A stretch of DNA of 64,000 nt, taken from positions 358,440 to 422,439 of the forward strand of contig NZ_QLLR01000001.1 in NCBI RefSeq assembly GCF_003259615.1. Reading direction: 5' to 3'. Position numbers and translations under genes: made by a program. Source of the DNA: Pedobacter cryoconitis. GTDB lineage: Bacteria; Bacteroidota; Bacteroidia; Sphingobacteriales; Sphingobacteriaceae. Numbering within the stretch: position 1 is the stretch's first letter; each line of letters begins with the position of its first letter. Below, in pieces: positions 45,754 through 54,894 of this stretch. Below the pieces are notes generated by a model, which worked only from the letters and a program-made list of their open reading frames with translations, had not been told where the DNA came from and did not search any database.

Positions 45754-45960
45754 TTCATTTTCAGGGCCTCTCAATTTGTAAACTATGCGGTGGCTCCTGC
45801 ACTTTATACCAACACCGATATTTACTGGAGAAGTGTGGGTTTACTTTTCACTGAGTTTTCAGTCATGATACAGCCTGGTGGGGTTTTAGGCAATCCGGCG
45901 GTTCTGTTTAATCCATTTATCATTTTTGATACTCAGGATGGGGGAACTCAGAATCAGTAA
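45754..45960 (+). pseudogene. Possible 3' remnant of a lost gene
   Basis: An open frame of 68 codons has no start codon and begins right after an in-frame TGA. It reads like protein (VNYAVAPALYTNTDIYWRSV, QPGGVLGNPAVLFNPFIIFD). It may be the tail of a secreted protein whose 5' part is gone. Family unknown. The rest of 45714-46069 holds only a terminator. Confidence 0.35.
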
Positions 45961-45988
45961 GCACTAATTTATTTTCTTATACAATATC

Positions 45989-46065
45989 AAAAAGCCTGTA
46001 ATAATTGAACTGCCCCCAGAAAGTCAGACACTTTCTGGGGGCAGTTCAATTATTACAGGCTTTTT
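45989..46065. terminator. Perfect 36-bp stem terminator with 5-nt loop
   Basis: 45989-46024 and 46030-46065 are exact reverse complements around CAGAC, with an A-run on one side and a T-run on the other. It ends 4 bases from the permease stop and suits bidirectional termination. The stem is unusually long. Confidence 0.85.
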
Positions 46066-46069
46066 TGGT

Positions 46070-47512
46070 TTAGGCTTGTTGTTGTTGTTGTTTTTTACGT
46101 TTAACGAGCAGGTAACAGAGGTATAAAAGTACCAGCCAGCCCGGAATAAGTTCTACAGGAAGTTTCATTCCTGTAATCCACATAATCACTAAAATACCGA
46201 CCAAAAAGATCAGGCAAATGTAGTTGGACAACGGATAGATAAAGGATGGGAATTTGGTTTTTACCTGTTCAGCTTGTTTTTGTTTTCTGAATTTTAAATG
46301 CGTGATACTAATCATCAGCCAGTTAATCATCAGCGAGGAAACGACCAACGACATCAAAATACCCAATGCTTTTTCTGGCATCAGTTTATTGATGACAATA
46401 CTGATTGCTACGAAAAGGCCCGACACCAGGATCGCTTTTAAGGGCACATGGTTTTTATTCAGCTTTGATAAAAATGCAGGTGCATTTCCTTGTTCTGCGA
46501 GTCCAAAGAGCATCCGGCTGTTGCTGTATACACAGCTATTATATACGGATAAAGCCGCTGTTAAAACAATCATGTTCAATACGTTGGCAATGATACTGGT
46601 AAAGTATACAGTCTTTCCGAACAGGTCAAACTGGAAGCCTTTAAGACTTTCAAAGACCATAACGAATGGACTGCTATCTGTTGTAATATTTTTCCATGGG
46701 GATAAAGAGAAAAGAATAACCAATGCTCCTACATAGAAAATAAGAATACGGTAAATAACCTGATTTGTTGCTTTAGGAATAGTTTTTTCAGGATTTTCAG
46801 CTTCTGCAGCTGTAATTCCAATAAGCTCCAGGCCGCCAAATGAAAACATAATCAGGGCGATTGCGGAGAGCAGTCCCTGGTATCCGCCTTTACCATCAGA
46901 ACTCAGCAGTCCTTTTGCAAAAAAGCCGCCATCATTCCACAGGTTTTGTACGGTAGCTTGTTCACCACCAGATCCGCTAACCAAAAGATAAACACCAAAA
47001 AAGATCATCGCAATAATAGCTACGACCTTCACAATGGAGAACCAGAATTCTACTTCGCCATAAACTTTAACGGAAGTGAGATTAAGGGCATTAATGGTTA
47101 GAAAAAAGAAAAGACTTGACGACCATAAAGGGATAGATGGCCACCAGAAGTGTACATAAATTCCGATAGCTGTTAGTTCTGACATACTGACCAGAATATA
47201 GAGTACCCAGTAATTCCAGCCAGAAGCAAAACCCGAAAATGAGCCCCAATATTTATAGGCAAAGTGACTGAAACTTCCTGATACGGGTTCTTCTACGACC
47301 ATTTCACCGAGCTGGCGCATAATAAAAAAGGCAATGATACCTGCCAAGGCATAACCTAAAATTACGGAAGGCCCGGCGAGTACTGCGGCAGGACCGATTC
47401 CTAAAAACAAGCCTGTCCCTATGGCACCACCGAGTGCAATTAATTGGATATGCCTGTTTTGCAAGCCTCTTTTTAGCTTATTATCTTCAGGTTTTTCGTT
47501 GAGTTGTTTCAA
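46070..47512 (-). CDS. Amino-acid permease (APC superfamily, AAT type)
   Basis: 480 residues with 12 hydrophobic segments. It begins with the AAT-family hallmark LKRGLQNRHIQLIALGGAIGTGLFLGIG. The GEMVVEEPVSGSFSHFAYKYWG and FGGLELIGITAAEAENPEKTIPKA stretches are also diagnostic. It imports amino acids with protons; the specificity (aromatic, Ala/Gly/Ser or others) cannot be told. The C-terminus ends in a Lys/Gln run. Confidence 0.92.
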   Translation of the reverse strand: MKQLNEKPEDNKLKRGLQNRHIQLIALGGAIGTGLFLGIGPAAVLAGPSVILGYALAGIIAFFIMRQLGEMVVEEPVSGSFSHFAYKYWGSFSGFASGWNYWVLYILVSMSELTAIGIYVHFWWPSIPLWSSSLFFFLTINALNLTSVKVYGEVEFWFSIVKVVAIIAMIFFGVYLLVSGSGGEQATVQNLWNDGGFFAKGLLSSDGKGGYQGLLSAIALIMFSFGGLELIGITAAEAENPEKTIPKATNQVIYRILIFYVGALVILFSLSPWKNITTDSSPFVMVFESLKGFQFDLFGKTVYFTSIIANVLNMIVLTAALSVYNSCVYSNSRMLFGLAEQGNAPAFLSKLNKNHVPLKAILVSGLFVAISIVINKLMPEKALGILMSLVVSSLMINWLMISITHLKFRKQKQAEQVKTKFPSFIYPLSNYICLIFLVGILVIMWITGMKLPVELIPGWLVLLYLCYLLVKRKKQQQQQA

Positions 47513-47734
47513 TTTTTTATGGAATTAATCTGATTGTAAATGAGAGTTAATTAGGTACGATATACTAAATTCCAACAAAAATGTAAACTTATATCCATTT
47601 GAGCTATTAAAAGGTCAAATAAATTTAAATAGTTTCTTTGATTATTGGAGGGTAAAGACCTTTTAGATTCGCCCGTTTTGATACTAAAGCAATTTGATGG
47701 AGTTACTCCATTTGAAAATATGTATCGTAAGCAT

Positions 47735-48781
47735 TTAAATACAGTTTTTAAAAGATGCCTCCCGGATTTTAGGTGCGATCTGAGTTCCATATATTTCGAT
47801 AGCCTTCATTAAATGGCTGTGAGAGGGTGCGCCAACGTCCAAATGGGCAATAAAACGAGTAATTCCATAAAGCTCTTTAGCATAAAGGATTTTATCGATT
47901 GCCTCTGCTGCATTTCCGACAAACATAGCCCCGGCTTTAGAACGCCCGTAGTCGTATTGGTGCCTTTGAAAAAGTGACCAGCCTCTGCTTAGTCCGATTC
48001 TATCCATTTGTCTGGAGTAAAGCGGATAGTAATAATCTCCGGTCGTCTGGGAGTCTTCGCCAAATAAAGCATGTGAGAACATGCCAACTTTAAATTCGTC
48101 CATATCATGTCCAAATTGCTGATAAGTATTTTTATAGAGTTCAAATAAAGGTTTAAATCTTTCCAGTGGTGTACCAGCAACAATAGCAAAAATCAATGGC
48201 AACCCCAAACGCCCGGCTCGAAATACCGATTCAGGGGTACCACCTGCAGCAATCCAAATGGGGAGATTGTTATTTGTAGCTCTGGGTAATATTTCCTGAT
48301 TCACTAAGGGTGGGCGAAACCGGCCATCCCAGTTTATCTTTTTATCTGTATTGATTTTGAGCAATAAGTCTAATTTTTCTTCATACAAGGCACTATAATC
48401 TTGTAAGTCATAACCAAATAATGGGAATGATTCAGTAAAACTCCCTCTTCCGGCCATAATTTCGGCCCTGCCTCCAGAAAGCAAGTCTACCATGGCAAAG
48501 TTCTGATAGAGTTTAACCGGATCTGATGAACTTAGTACAGTCACTGAACTGGTCAGTTTGATGTTTTTGGTTACCGTAGCCGCTGCTGCCAGTATAATTT
48601 CGGGACTCGGTATGGCATATTCGGGACGGTGATGCTCCCCTACGCCTAAAATATCCAAACCAACTTCGTCAGCGAGTTTGATTTCTTCCATCAATTCTGC
48701 CAGACGCTTTTGTGTAGATTGTATTTTACCTGTTGCCGGATCGACATGTAAATCGCCGAACATACTTATGCCTAATTCCAT
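47735..48781 (-). CDS. LLM-class flavin-dependent oxidoreductase
   Basis: A 348-residue luciferase-like monooxygenase TIM barrel. Visible parts include the opening MELGISMFGDLHVD, VGEHHRPEYAIPSPEIILAAAATVTKNIKLTSSVTVLSSSDPVKLYQNFAMVDLLSGGRAEIMAGRGSF and WIAAGGTPESV. It would use reduced flavin and O2 on an unknown compound. A palindrome 30 bases upstream matches one in front of the adjacent tetR gene, so it is likely repressed by that regulator. Confidence 0.9.
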   Translation of the reverse strand: MELGISMFGDLHVDPATGKIQSTQKRLAELMEEIKLADEVGLDILGVGEHHRPEYAIPSPEIILAAAATVTKNIKLTSSVTVLSSSDPVKLYQNFAMVDLLSGGRAEIMAGRGSFTESFPLFGYDLQDYSALYEEKLDLLLKINTDKKINWDGRFRPPLVNQEILPRATNNNLPIWIAAGGTPESVFRAGRLGLPLIFAIVAGTPLERFKPLFELYKNTYQQFGHDMDEFKVGMFSHALFGEDSQTTGDYYYPLYSRQMDRIGLSRGWSLFQRHQYDYGRSKAGAMFVGNAAEAIDKILYAKELYGITRFIAHLDVGAPSHSHLMKAIEIYGTQIAPKIREASFKNCI

Positions 48782-48810
48782 ATTTGTTGTGTTAATTGTT
48801 ATAGTCTATT

Positions 48811-48830
48811 AATAGAACGAACGTTCTATT
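48811..48830. promoter_or_regulatory. TetR operator before the LLM oxidoreductase gene
   Basis: AATAGAACG and CGTTCTATT are perfect arms around AA. The core GAACG-N2-CGTTC matches the site in the tetR promoter (49443-49458). Confidence 0.7.
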
Positions 48831-48846
48831 ATAAATCAAAAAAATA

Positions 48847-49422
48847 TTATCTCAAACTGTCGATCATATTTTTTGCCATCTGTTCTACCATTGCCCTGTC
48901 ATTGTATAAAGACTGCATATACCATAGTCCCGCAAATGAGCCTGCAATAAATTGTGCGGCTTGCCTGACATTCTTCGTTCCGTCAACTTCACCTGCTTTC
49001 TGTGCTTTCAGCATTAAGTCTTCAAAAATTAAAATCAGCTCATTGGTTAACTGTTTTAAAAGTTCTCTGATCTCTGTATCCAGCGGAGCCATTTCAAAAG
49101 AAGACTTAACAATCATACACACTTTACCTTCTTCAAAAGACCTTTCAAGTGCTTTTTTTACAATTTGCTCAATAGCTTTAAATGGAGATTTTTGTCCCAG
49201 AGCTGCCTTTTTATATTCACTGTAAGTATCCAGAGCGTAACTTTGCAAACTGTCTATAAATAGCTTGTGCTTATCTCCATAGGTGTCATACATGCTGCCA
49301 CGGTTAACCTGCATTTGGTTCACCAAGTCTTGCATCGAAGTAGCATGATAGCCCCTTTCCCAAAACAGATCACGGGCTTTTTCTAATTTCTCTGTTGGGT
49401 CAAATTCTTTATTGCGTGCCAT
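48847..49422 (-). CDS. TetR/AcrR-family regulator of the LLM gene
   Basis: 191 residues from MARNKEFDP, chosen because an upstream in-frame Met at 49431 lies inside the -7 box. The helix-turn-helix is ARDLFWERGYHATSMQDLVNQMQVNRGSMYDTYGDKHKLF. The C-terminal half (AQFIAGSFAGLWYMQSLY) is the ligand domain. It probably senses the substrate of the neighbouring monooxygenase. The predicted transcript starts at or beside the ATG. Confidence 0.9.
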   Translation of the reverse strand: MARNKEFDPTEKLEKARDLFWERGYHATSMQDLVNQMQVNRGSMYDTYGDKHKLFIDSLQSYALDTYSEYKKAALGQKSPFKAIEQIVKKALERSFEEGKVCMIVKSSFEMAPLDTEIRELLKQLTNELILIFEDLMLKAQKAGEVDGTKNVRQAAQFIAGSFAGLWYMQSLYNDRAMVEQMAKNMIDSLR

Positions 49423-49428
49423 TGAAAG

Positions 49429-49459
49429 CAAAAGTATAAAACTAGAACGATTGTTCCAA
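49429..49459 (-). promoter_or_regulatory. tetR promoter with internal operator
   Basis: TACTTTTG (49429-49436) lies 19 bases from TTGG (49456-49459). GAACGATTGTTC (49445-49456) occupies the spacer and resembles the operator at 48811-48830. Confidence 0.6.
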
Positions 49460-49628
49460 TTATTTTTATATTAATCTTTTGATGTAAGAAGTTTTATTGT
49501 TTTGATACAGGAAGTTTATTGCCACGATGAAAGAGATTTTATTGTCTTGATGAAGGAAAAGATAATCAGAAAATTATTATATCTTTCGTCGTCAATCCGA
49601 CACCAATAAACTCTAACCTGACATTCGA

Positions 49629-50531
49629 ATGAATACTAAAGTCAAGGGCTATTTTTGGGGATGTATTTCGTCCGCAACTTTTGGCCTGATACCGCTGTTT
49701 GCCTTACCTTTAATGCGCAAAGGAATTCCCCATGATTCAATTTTGTGTTACCGCTTTGCTTGTGCATCTTTATTACTTGCACTCTTTATGCTGTTTAAAA
49801 AGGAGTCCTTCAGAATTGCAAAAAGGGAAATTGTCCCGATGGCTATTTTGGGTATATTATATGCTTTATCGGCACAATACTTACTGGTAGGTTATGATTA
49901 CCTGGGCGTAGGTACTGCTTCTACTATTTTATTTATATACCCTGTATTTGTCGCCATTTTAATGGCCGTATTCTTTAGGGAAAAGATAAGTCTGATCACT
50001 ATAGCAGCCATATTGATTGCCTTTTTGGGTGTCTCCTTATTGTACAAAGGTGATAATGGAATAACACTGAATCTACTGGGGCTTGGCGCGATCTTAATTG
50101 CAGCAATTGCCTATTCAGTTTATATTGTAGCAGTTAACAAGTCGAGAATACAATTGATGTCGGGATATAAGCTCACTTTATATGTGATGGCTTCCAGTGC
50201 TGTTTTTTTTCTGTTTAAAGCACAATTGACTGTTGGTTTACAGCCATTACCAGACACCAGATCTATTGTAGACCTGGTTATGCTGGCCTTACCCACCACA
50301 GCAATATCATGTGTTGCCATGATATTTGCTGTGCAGTATGTGGGTTCTACAGTAACTGCAATACTTGGAGCTTTGGAGCCTTTGGTTGCTGTTGCAGTAG
50401 GTGTAATCGTATTTAAAGAGGCTATTACACAAAATCTTGTTCTGGGAATGTTGCTGATCCTGATTGCAGTTGTCATGATTATCCTTTCTGATTATCTGCA
50501 TAAGAAGTTCAGACCCCAAAGAGCTATATAA
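49629..50531 (+). CDS. DMT-superfamily (EamA) transporter
   Basis: 300 residues with ten hydrophobic segments in two EamA halves. GCISSATFGLIPLFALPLMRKG opens the first, and LGLGAILIAAIAYSVYIVAVNKS opens the second. ILGALEPLVAVAVGVIVFKE closes it, a typical end motif. Such proteins export amino acids or metabolites. Divergent from the tetR gene; no direct evidence of co-regulation. Confidence 0.88.
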   Translation: MNTKVKGYFWGCISSATFGLIPLFALPLMRKGIPHDSILCYRFACASLLLALFMLFKKESFRIAKREIVPMAILGILYALSAQYLLVGYDYLGVGTASTILFIYPVFVAILMAVFFREKISLITIAAILIAFLGVSLLYKGDNGITLNLLGLGAILIAAIAYSVYIVAVNKSRIQLMSGYKLTLYVMASSAVFFLFKAQLTVGLQPLPDTRSIVDLVMLALPTTAISCVAMIFAVQYVGSTVTAILGALEPLVAVAVGVIVFKEAITQNLVLGMLLILIAVVMIILSDYLHKKFRPQRAI

Positions 50532-50534
50532 ATT

Positions 50535-50918
50535 CTATTGAGGTAATTCGGGTGTGGTTATTCTCCATGGCTCGGTAGTAATAGCGGCCAAAAAGGAAAT
50601 AATAGCATCCCTTTCTGCTTTAGTCAGATTTAATCTTTTGATATGTACATCTGTTTTTGGAAAAAGCGGATCATTCAGTTCATCTGGTTTTTGCTTTGGC
50701 TGAGGCATACCGTTGTTATACATATTCATCACACCTTCGATGTTATCAAATAATCCATTATGAAACCATGGGCTTATACGCAATACTTTACGTAAACCGG
50801 GAGTCCTGAATTTACCAACGTCCTGCGGATCTTTAGTCACATTATAAAGATTGGGCATAACTTGTATCATCCTTATTGTTTCGTTTAGCCACATTGATTT
50901 TGCCTTACTCCTATCCAA
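50535..50918 (-). pseudogene. C-terminal fragment of a di-haem cytochrome c peroxidase
   Basis: About 120 residues match only the end of the MauG/CcpA family (LYNVTKDPQDVGKFRTPGLR, PWFHNGLFDNIEGVMNMYNNG, LNLTKAERDAIISFLAAIT). The N-terminal part with both C-x-x-C-H haem sites is missing, and the frame has no ATG upstream of the homology before a stop near 50946. The remaining piece cannot bind haem, so it is a relic. It lies beside the ParA gene. Confidence 0.75.
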
Positions 50919-51046
50919 ATTTCTTTTGGCCTCATTTATAACTAATTAACTATAAACACCCATTATCTGAGAAAAAATAAGCTTAAATATACTTAGATAT
51001 CAGTACATCTTTGTATCATTGCCTCTTTGTATAAAGACACATTCAC

Positions 51047-51790
51047 ATGAAGATTATAGCGATTATAAACCATAAAGGTGGTACAGGAAAAACTACCTCT
51101 ACACTGAATATTGGCGCGGGTTTAGCACGTGCAAAGAAGAAAACTTTATTGATTGATATTGATCCTCAATCAAATTTAACAGAAGGTTTAGGCCTGAGGG
51201 ATGTTAAGGTTTCTATTTATGATAGTATAAAAGATGATACTGCATTACCTATTGAAACCATTTCGGAATATCTGGATATTATCCCTTCTTCTTTAGATTT
51301 ATTGGGTGCCGAAATTGAATTGGTTTCAAGACTTGGAAGAGAAACTATTCTGAAAAGATTGCTAAAATCAGTGGAAGGAAAGTATGATTATATACTCATC
51401 GACTGCGCTCCTGCTTTAGGAATGCTGACTGTCAATGCACTGGTTGCAGCAGATACGGTTATGATCCCATTAGAAGCAGAGTATTTTGCTTATAGAGGAA
51501 TTGACCGCCTGGTTTCTATTATTTCTGATGTCAGAAAACACTATAATGAAAACCTGACGATTGGTGGTGTGTTTATTACTAAAATAAACCCAAGAAGAAT
51601 CATAACCGAGCAGATTACCGAGAGTATCAAAAAATATTTCAATGATAAGTTATTTACTACCTCTATCCGTATAAATGTAGCACTGGTAGAAGCACAGTTG
51701 AAAGGAATAGACATTTTTGAATATGCTCCTTTATCAAATGCTGCAACAGATTATGCTAATCTGACAGATGAAATTATAGCTAAAATATAA
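51047..51790 (+). CDS. ParA-family partition ATPase
   Basis: 247 residues. The deviant Walker A KGGTGKTTST is at residues 10-19, Walker A' is DIDPQSNLTEGLGL, and the Walker B-like region is DYILIDCAPALGMLTVNALVAADTVMIP. Length and motifs suit a Soj-like or small plasmid-type ParA. It is followed after 4 bases by a ribbon-helix-helix gene, forming a ParA-plus-small-partner pair rather than the normal parAB/oriC arrangement. It may be a relic of an integrated plasmid or element, or position some cell structure. Confidence 0.92.
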   Translation: MKIIAIINHKGGTGKTTSTLNIGAGLARAKKKTLLIDIDPQSNLTEGLGLRDVKVSIYDSIKDDTALPIETISEYLDIIPSSLDLLGAEIELVSRLGRETILKRLLKSVEGKYDYILIDCAPALGMLTVNALVAADTVMIPLEAEYFAYRGIDRLVSIISDVRKHYNENLTIGGVFITKINPRRIITEQITESIKKYFNDKLFTTSIRINVALVEAQLKGIDIFEYAPLSNAATDYANLTDEIIAKI

Positions 51791-51794
51791 ACGT

Positions 51795-52052
51795 ATGGCA
51801 AAGAAGAACTTAGGTGACATAGAAGATAATAACAAGAACTTGGGAGGTGTATCTGCCTTATTTAATTCTCCATCAAAAGAGAACAATCCGAAAGAGGAAA
51901 AACAAGTTGTTCAGCCTGATGAAGAAATAGTGACATATCCTTTAAGGCTTAAAAAGAGCTCTTTAAAGGCATTAAAAATACTAGGGGCACAAAGAGGTAT
52001 CACTGTGAAAGAATTGATTCTATCGGTCGTAGAAAAGGAATACGAAGTGTAA
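51795..52052 (+). CDS. Small ribbon-helix-helix-like partner of ParA
   Basis: 85 residues. The first 45 are polar and flexible (DIEDNNKNLGGVSALFNSPS), and the last 40 look like a ribbon-helix-helix fold (EIVTYPLRLKKSSLKALKILGAQRGITVKELILSVVEKE). This mirrors ParG/Omega-type centromere binders, whose flexible tail stimulates ParA. It is translationally close to parA (4 bases). Identification rests on pattern and context only. Confidence 0.65.
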   Translation: MAKKNLGDIEDNNKNLGGVSALFNSPSKENNPKEEKQVVQPDEEIVTYPLRLKKSSLKALKILGAQRGITVKELILSVVEKEYEV

Positions 52053-52069
52053 ATGATAGCTAAATGTAT

Positions 52070-52122
52070 AATTGAATAGCTGTGTGCTTAGGAGCTGCAA
52101 CTATTCAATTGTATTATTTTTT
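52070..52122 (+). terminator. Terminator after the parA pair
   Basis: AATTGAATAG (52070-52079) pairs with CTATTCAATT (52101-52110), followed by GTATTATTTTTT. Confidence 0.75.
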
Positions 52123-52146
52123 ACACAATTTCCGGATAATACCCTT

Positions 52147-54102
52147 TTATCTTTTCCTGACGTATTTAGCAATTTTAGAATAAAGTTCCATTGGGTTAAA
52201 TGGTTTAGAGATATAATCATTCATCCCTGCATCCATCACCTGATTATTGATTTCTGCCAGAACAGAAGCCGTTAATGCAATAATTGGCAACTCTTTAAAT
52301 CGCTTGCCAGGTAAATTCCTGATAGCCGTACTGGCTTCATAACCATCCATTTTTGGCATCTGCAAATCCATCAGGACCACATCATATTCATTTTTCTTTA
52401 CCTTTTCCAGTGCTTCAATTCCATGTATTGCGTAATCAATATCCAGATCCCATTTCTTCATAAATTTCCCTGCTACGATGGTATTGATTTCATTGTCTTC
52501 TACAAGCAGCACCTTAAAACCAGCAAGGCTTTCGAAAATTAAAGCCGGCATAACATAACCTGCTTTTTTCTGACTTTTCTTAAACTGCAAGTCAAAAAAG
52601 AAGGTAGATCCTTTGCCCAGAGTACTATCTACATAAATTTCGCCGCCTTTTAGCTCTATCAGCCGCTTGGTAATGGCCAGTCCGAGTCCTGTTCCTCCAA
52701 AGCGCCGGGAAATATCTGCACTCGCTTGTGTAAAGCTTTCAAAAATATAATCTTTCAGATCAGGTTCAATACCGATCCCAGTGTCAGTGATGGTAAAACC
52801 AATATCAACCAGATCACCTGTTATTTTCTTCAGCGTCAGATCTACAATCACATAACCTTCATTGGTAAACTTCAAAGCATTGCTAATCAAATTATTTAAT
52901 ATCTGGGTTAACCTGACCGGATCTCCAATCAAAATCTCAGGCAGGTCTGCATCTATATTGATATTAAAGAAGATTTCCTTCCCTTCTGCATGGAGATTAT
53001 GAGCTTGTTTGATACTATTAATCAGTTCAATTAAATTAAAATCTATCTTTTCAAGAGTAACTTTACCCAGTTCGATTTTACTATAGTCTAAAATATCATT
53101 GATAAGACTTAACAGACTCTCACTTGAGAATTTTAATATATTCAGATTTTCAAGCTGATCTTTCCTCGGGTCTTCCTGTAAGAGCAAATGGGTCATACCA
53201 ATGACAGCATTCATTGGTGTGCGGATTTCGTGACTCATATTAGATAGAAATTGTTGTTTAGCCAATACCGCCTGTTCTGCTTTCTCTTTCGCTTTGAGCA
53301 GTGCTATTTCCGCCTGGTGCTGCTGAGTGATATTTAAAGCGAAACCGGTAATACTGCCTTGCTGATCGGGGCTGGGGAAAACAGTGTTCTGATAAACAAA
53401 TTCTTTATCATCCTGATCAAGTTTACTCACAAACTGACCGGATTCACCAGCTAATGCTTTTCGTAATTCAGCAGCTGCTGCAGGAAAAGATTCAAACACA
53501 TTTTTGCCAACAAGTTCATTGTTCTGCAGACCTACGGCTTGTAATCCCGAACCGATAGACTGCGTAAATATTCCTTCCGCATCTACTTCATAAATAATGA
53601 CCGGCAGGTTATCCAGTACTCCATTTAACAAGTGGCTCTTCTCTTCTACTTCTTTTTGCAGCGCTACTCTTTCTGAAACATCCTGACAAAATACTGTCAT
53701 ACCATTTATCTGACCTTTTTGATCATACATCGGATTACAGATCATGCTGAAGGATGCGCGGTGCAATTCCGGGTCACCAAATTCTTCGATCAATTCAACT
53801 GTTTCACCCGCCATTACCCGCTGGAATATTTCCAGGGTCTTCTCTCCATCCGTACCGCCGTTCTTTCTGGCCAGTTCCAGATAGTTATCACCTATTTTAA
53901 GGTCAATCCCCCTTCCTATCTTCACCGTCTGCTGATGCGATTTATTAAAGGCTGTATAATTAAAGTTCTTATCGAAAGCGAAAATACTGGCACTTGTACT
54001 TTCTAAAACAGACTGAAGGATAGCAATCTCTTCCAAAAGCTTTGCCCTGGTTGGTTGCCCGGCATAAGTACCCGCCTCACTAATTCCTTGTAAATACTCC
54101 AT
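52147..54102 (-). CDS. PAS-domain hybrid sensor histidine kinase
   Basis: 651 residues without a transmembrane segment, so a cytoplasmic sensor. Two PAS domains (about 25-150 and 160-265) are followed by HisKA with His291 (NMSHEIRTPMNAVIGM). HATPase has NLISNALKFTNEG and RRFGGTGLGLAITKRL. A C-terminal receiver carries Asp579 (VLMDLQMPKMDGYEA). No output domain is fused, so it needs a phosphorelay partner elsewhere. It is 128 bases downstream of the glycosylase gene and is not obviously part of the lanthipeptide locus. Confidence 0.92.
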   Translation of the reverse strand: MEYLQGISEAGTYAGQPTRAKLLEEIAILQSVLESTSASIFAFDKNFNYTAFNKSHQQTVKIGRGIDLKIGDNYLELARKNGGTDGEKTLEIFQRVMAGETVELIEEFGDPELHRASFSMICNPMYDQKGQINGMTVFCQDVSERVALQKEVEEKSHLLNGVLDNLPVIIYEVDAEGIFTQSIGSGLQAVGLQNNELVGKNVFESFPAAAAELRKALAGESGQFVSKLDQDDKEFVYQNTVFPSPDQQGSITGFALNITQQHQAEIALLKAKEKAEQAVLAKQQFLSNMSHEIRTPMNAVIGMTHLLLQEDPRKDQLENLNILKFSSESLLSLINDILDYSKIELGKVTLEKIDFNLIELINSIKQAHNLHAEGKEIFFNINIDADLPEILIGDPVRLTQILNNLISNALKFTNEGYVIVDLTLKKITGDLVDIGFTITDTGIGIEPDLKDYIFESFTQASADISRRFGGTGLGLAITKRLIELKGGEIYVDSTLGKGSTFFFDLQFKKSQKKAGYVMPALIFESLAGFKVLLVEDNEINTIVAGKFMKKWDLDIDYAIHGIEALEKVKKNEYDVVLMDLQMPKMDGYEASTAIRNLPGKRFKELPIIALTASVLAEINNQVMDAGMNDYISKPFNPMELYSKIAKYVRKR

Positions 54103-54230
54103 TTTCCCTGATTAGATTTGCGTTGTCAACGCATTGATCTAACAATTAATCAGCCAAAGAGTCGTTATCTGCGTAATATCAGGGTTTTAGTACTTTTAAA
54201 TAATCGGAAAAAGATGGATAAAGAGCTTGC

Positions 54231-54860
54231 TTAACGCATTTTTTGACTTAAGTAATAATGCCACAACATCATGCTGGCTACTGTCCGGTAGGGTTTCCAT
54301 TTTCCGGAAATGTCCAGAATTTCATCCTTAATAGTATGTAATGGAAGTGATTTGATCTTTTTCAGCGCATTCACTGCGGCCAGATCTCCTATTGGAAAAA
54401 TATCTGCACGGTGCAGCACAAACATCAGATATACATCTACAGTCCAGTTACCAATGCCTTTGAGTTGAGTTAACGTATTCCGCACTTGGTTATTATCCAG
54501 CTGAGTAAATTCTTCCAGATCAATTTGTCCATTTAAAATGGCATCAGCCAGAAATCTGGTATAGGCAGTTTTTTGCCGGCTGAAGTAACATGTCCGGAAT
54601 TCTTCATCGGTTAAAGACAATATAGCCGCCGGTGTAAATTCTGGTAAACGTTCTTTTAATTTATTTAAAGCGGCTAAAGCGGAGGCCAGAGAAACTTGTT
54701 GCTCCAGGATGATGTGCACTAAACTTTCAAAAGTATTTGGCCTGGTCCACAAATGTGGATACCCATAAGATGTGATGATCCTGCCAAGGTCCGTATCTGT
54801 TTTCCCAAGCTGATCGCAGATAGAATGGTAATGATTCAGTGTTGTAATTTGTTCGGACAT
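54231..54860 (-). CDS. AlkA-type DNA-3-methyladenine glycosylase
   Basis: A 209-residue HhH-GPD protein. The helix-hairpin-helix LKGIGNWTVDVYLMF carries the catalytic Asp142, and QQVSLASALAALNKL is typical of the AlkA/Mag1 branch. It removes alkylated purines from DNA. It lies 34 bases after the short HlyD gene and may share its transcript, but the function is housekeeping. Confidence 0.88.
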   Translation of the reverse strand: MSEQITTLNHYHSICDQLGKTDTDLGRIITSYGYPHLWTRPNTFESLVHIILEQQVSLASALAALNKLKERLPEFTPAAILSLTDEEFRTCYFSRQKTAYTRFLADAILNGQIDLEEFTQLDNNQVRNTLTQLKGIGNWTVDVYLMFVLHRADIFPIGDLAAVNALKKIKSLPLHTIKDEILDISGKWKPYRTVASMMLWHYYLSQKMR

Positions 54861-54894
54861 CTTTCCTGATTACCTGTTTTACTACTATATTTTC

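Noticed and set aside
47551..47790. 79-codon frame between the permease and LLM oxidoreductase genes
   Set aside because: It overlaps the LLM gene, has unlikely composition for a protein, and covers what should be the permease promoter region.
50535..50918. Intact small cytochrome-like protein
   Set aside because: It has no C-x-x-C-H haem site and matches only the C-terminal end of a longer family, so it was called a relic.
54231..54860. AlkA glycosylase as a lanthipeptide tailoring gene
   Set aside because: The HhH-GPD motif and catalytic Asp are those of a DNA-repair enzyme; closeness to the operon is not enough.
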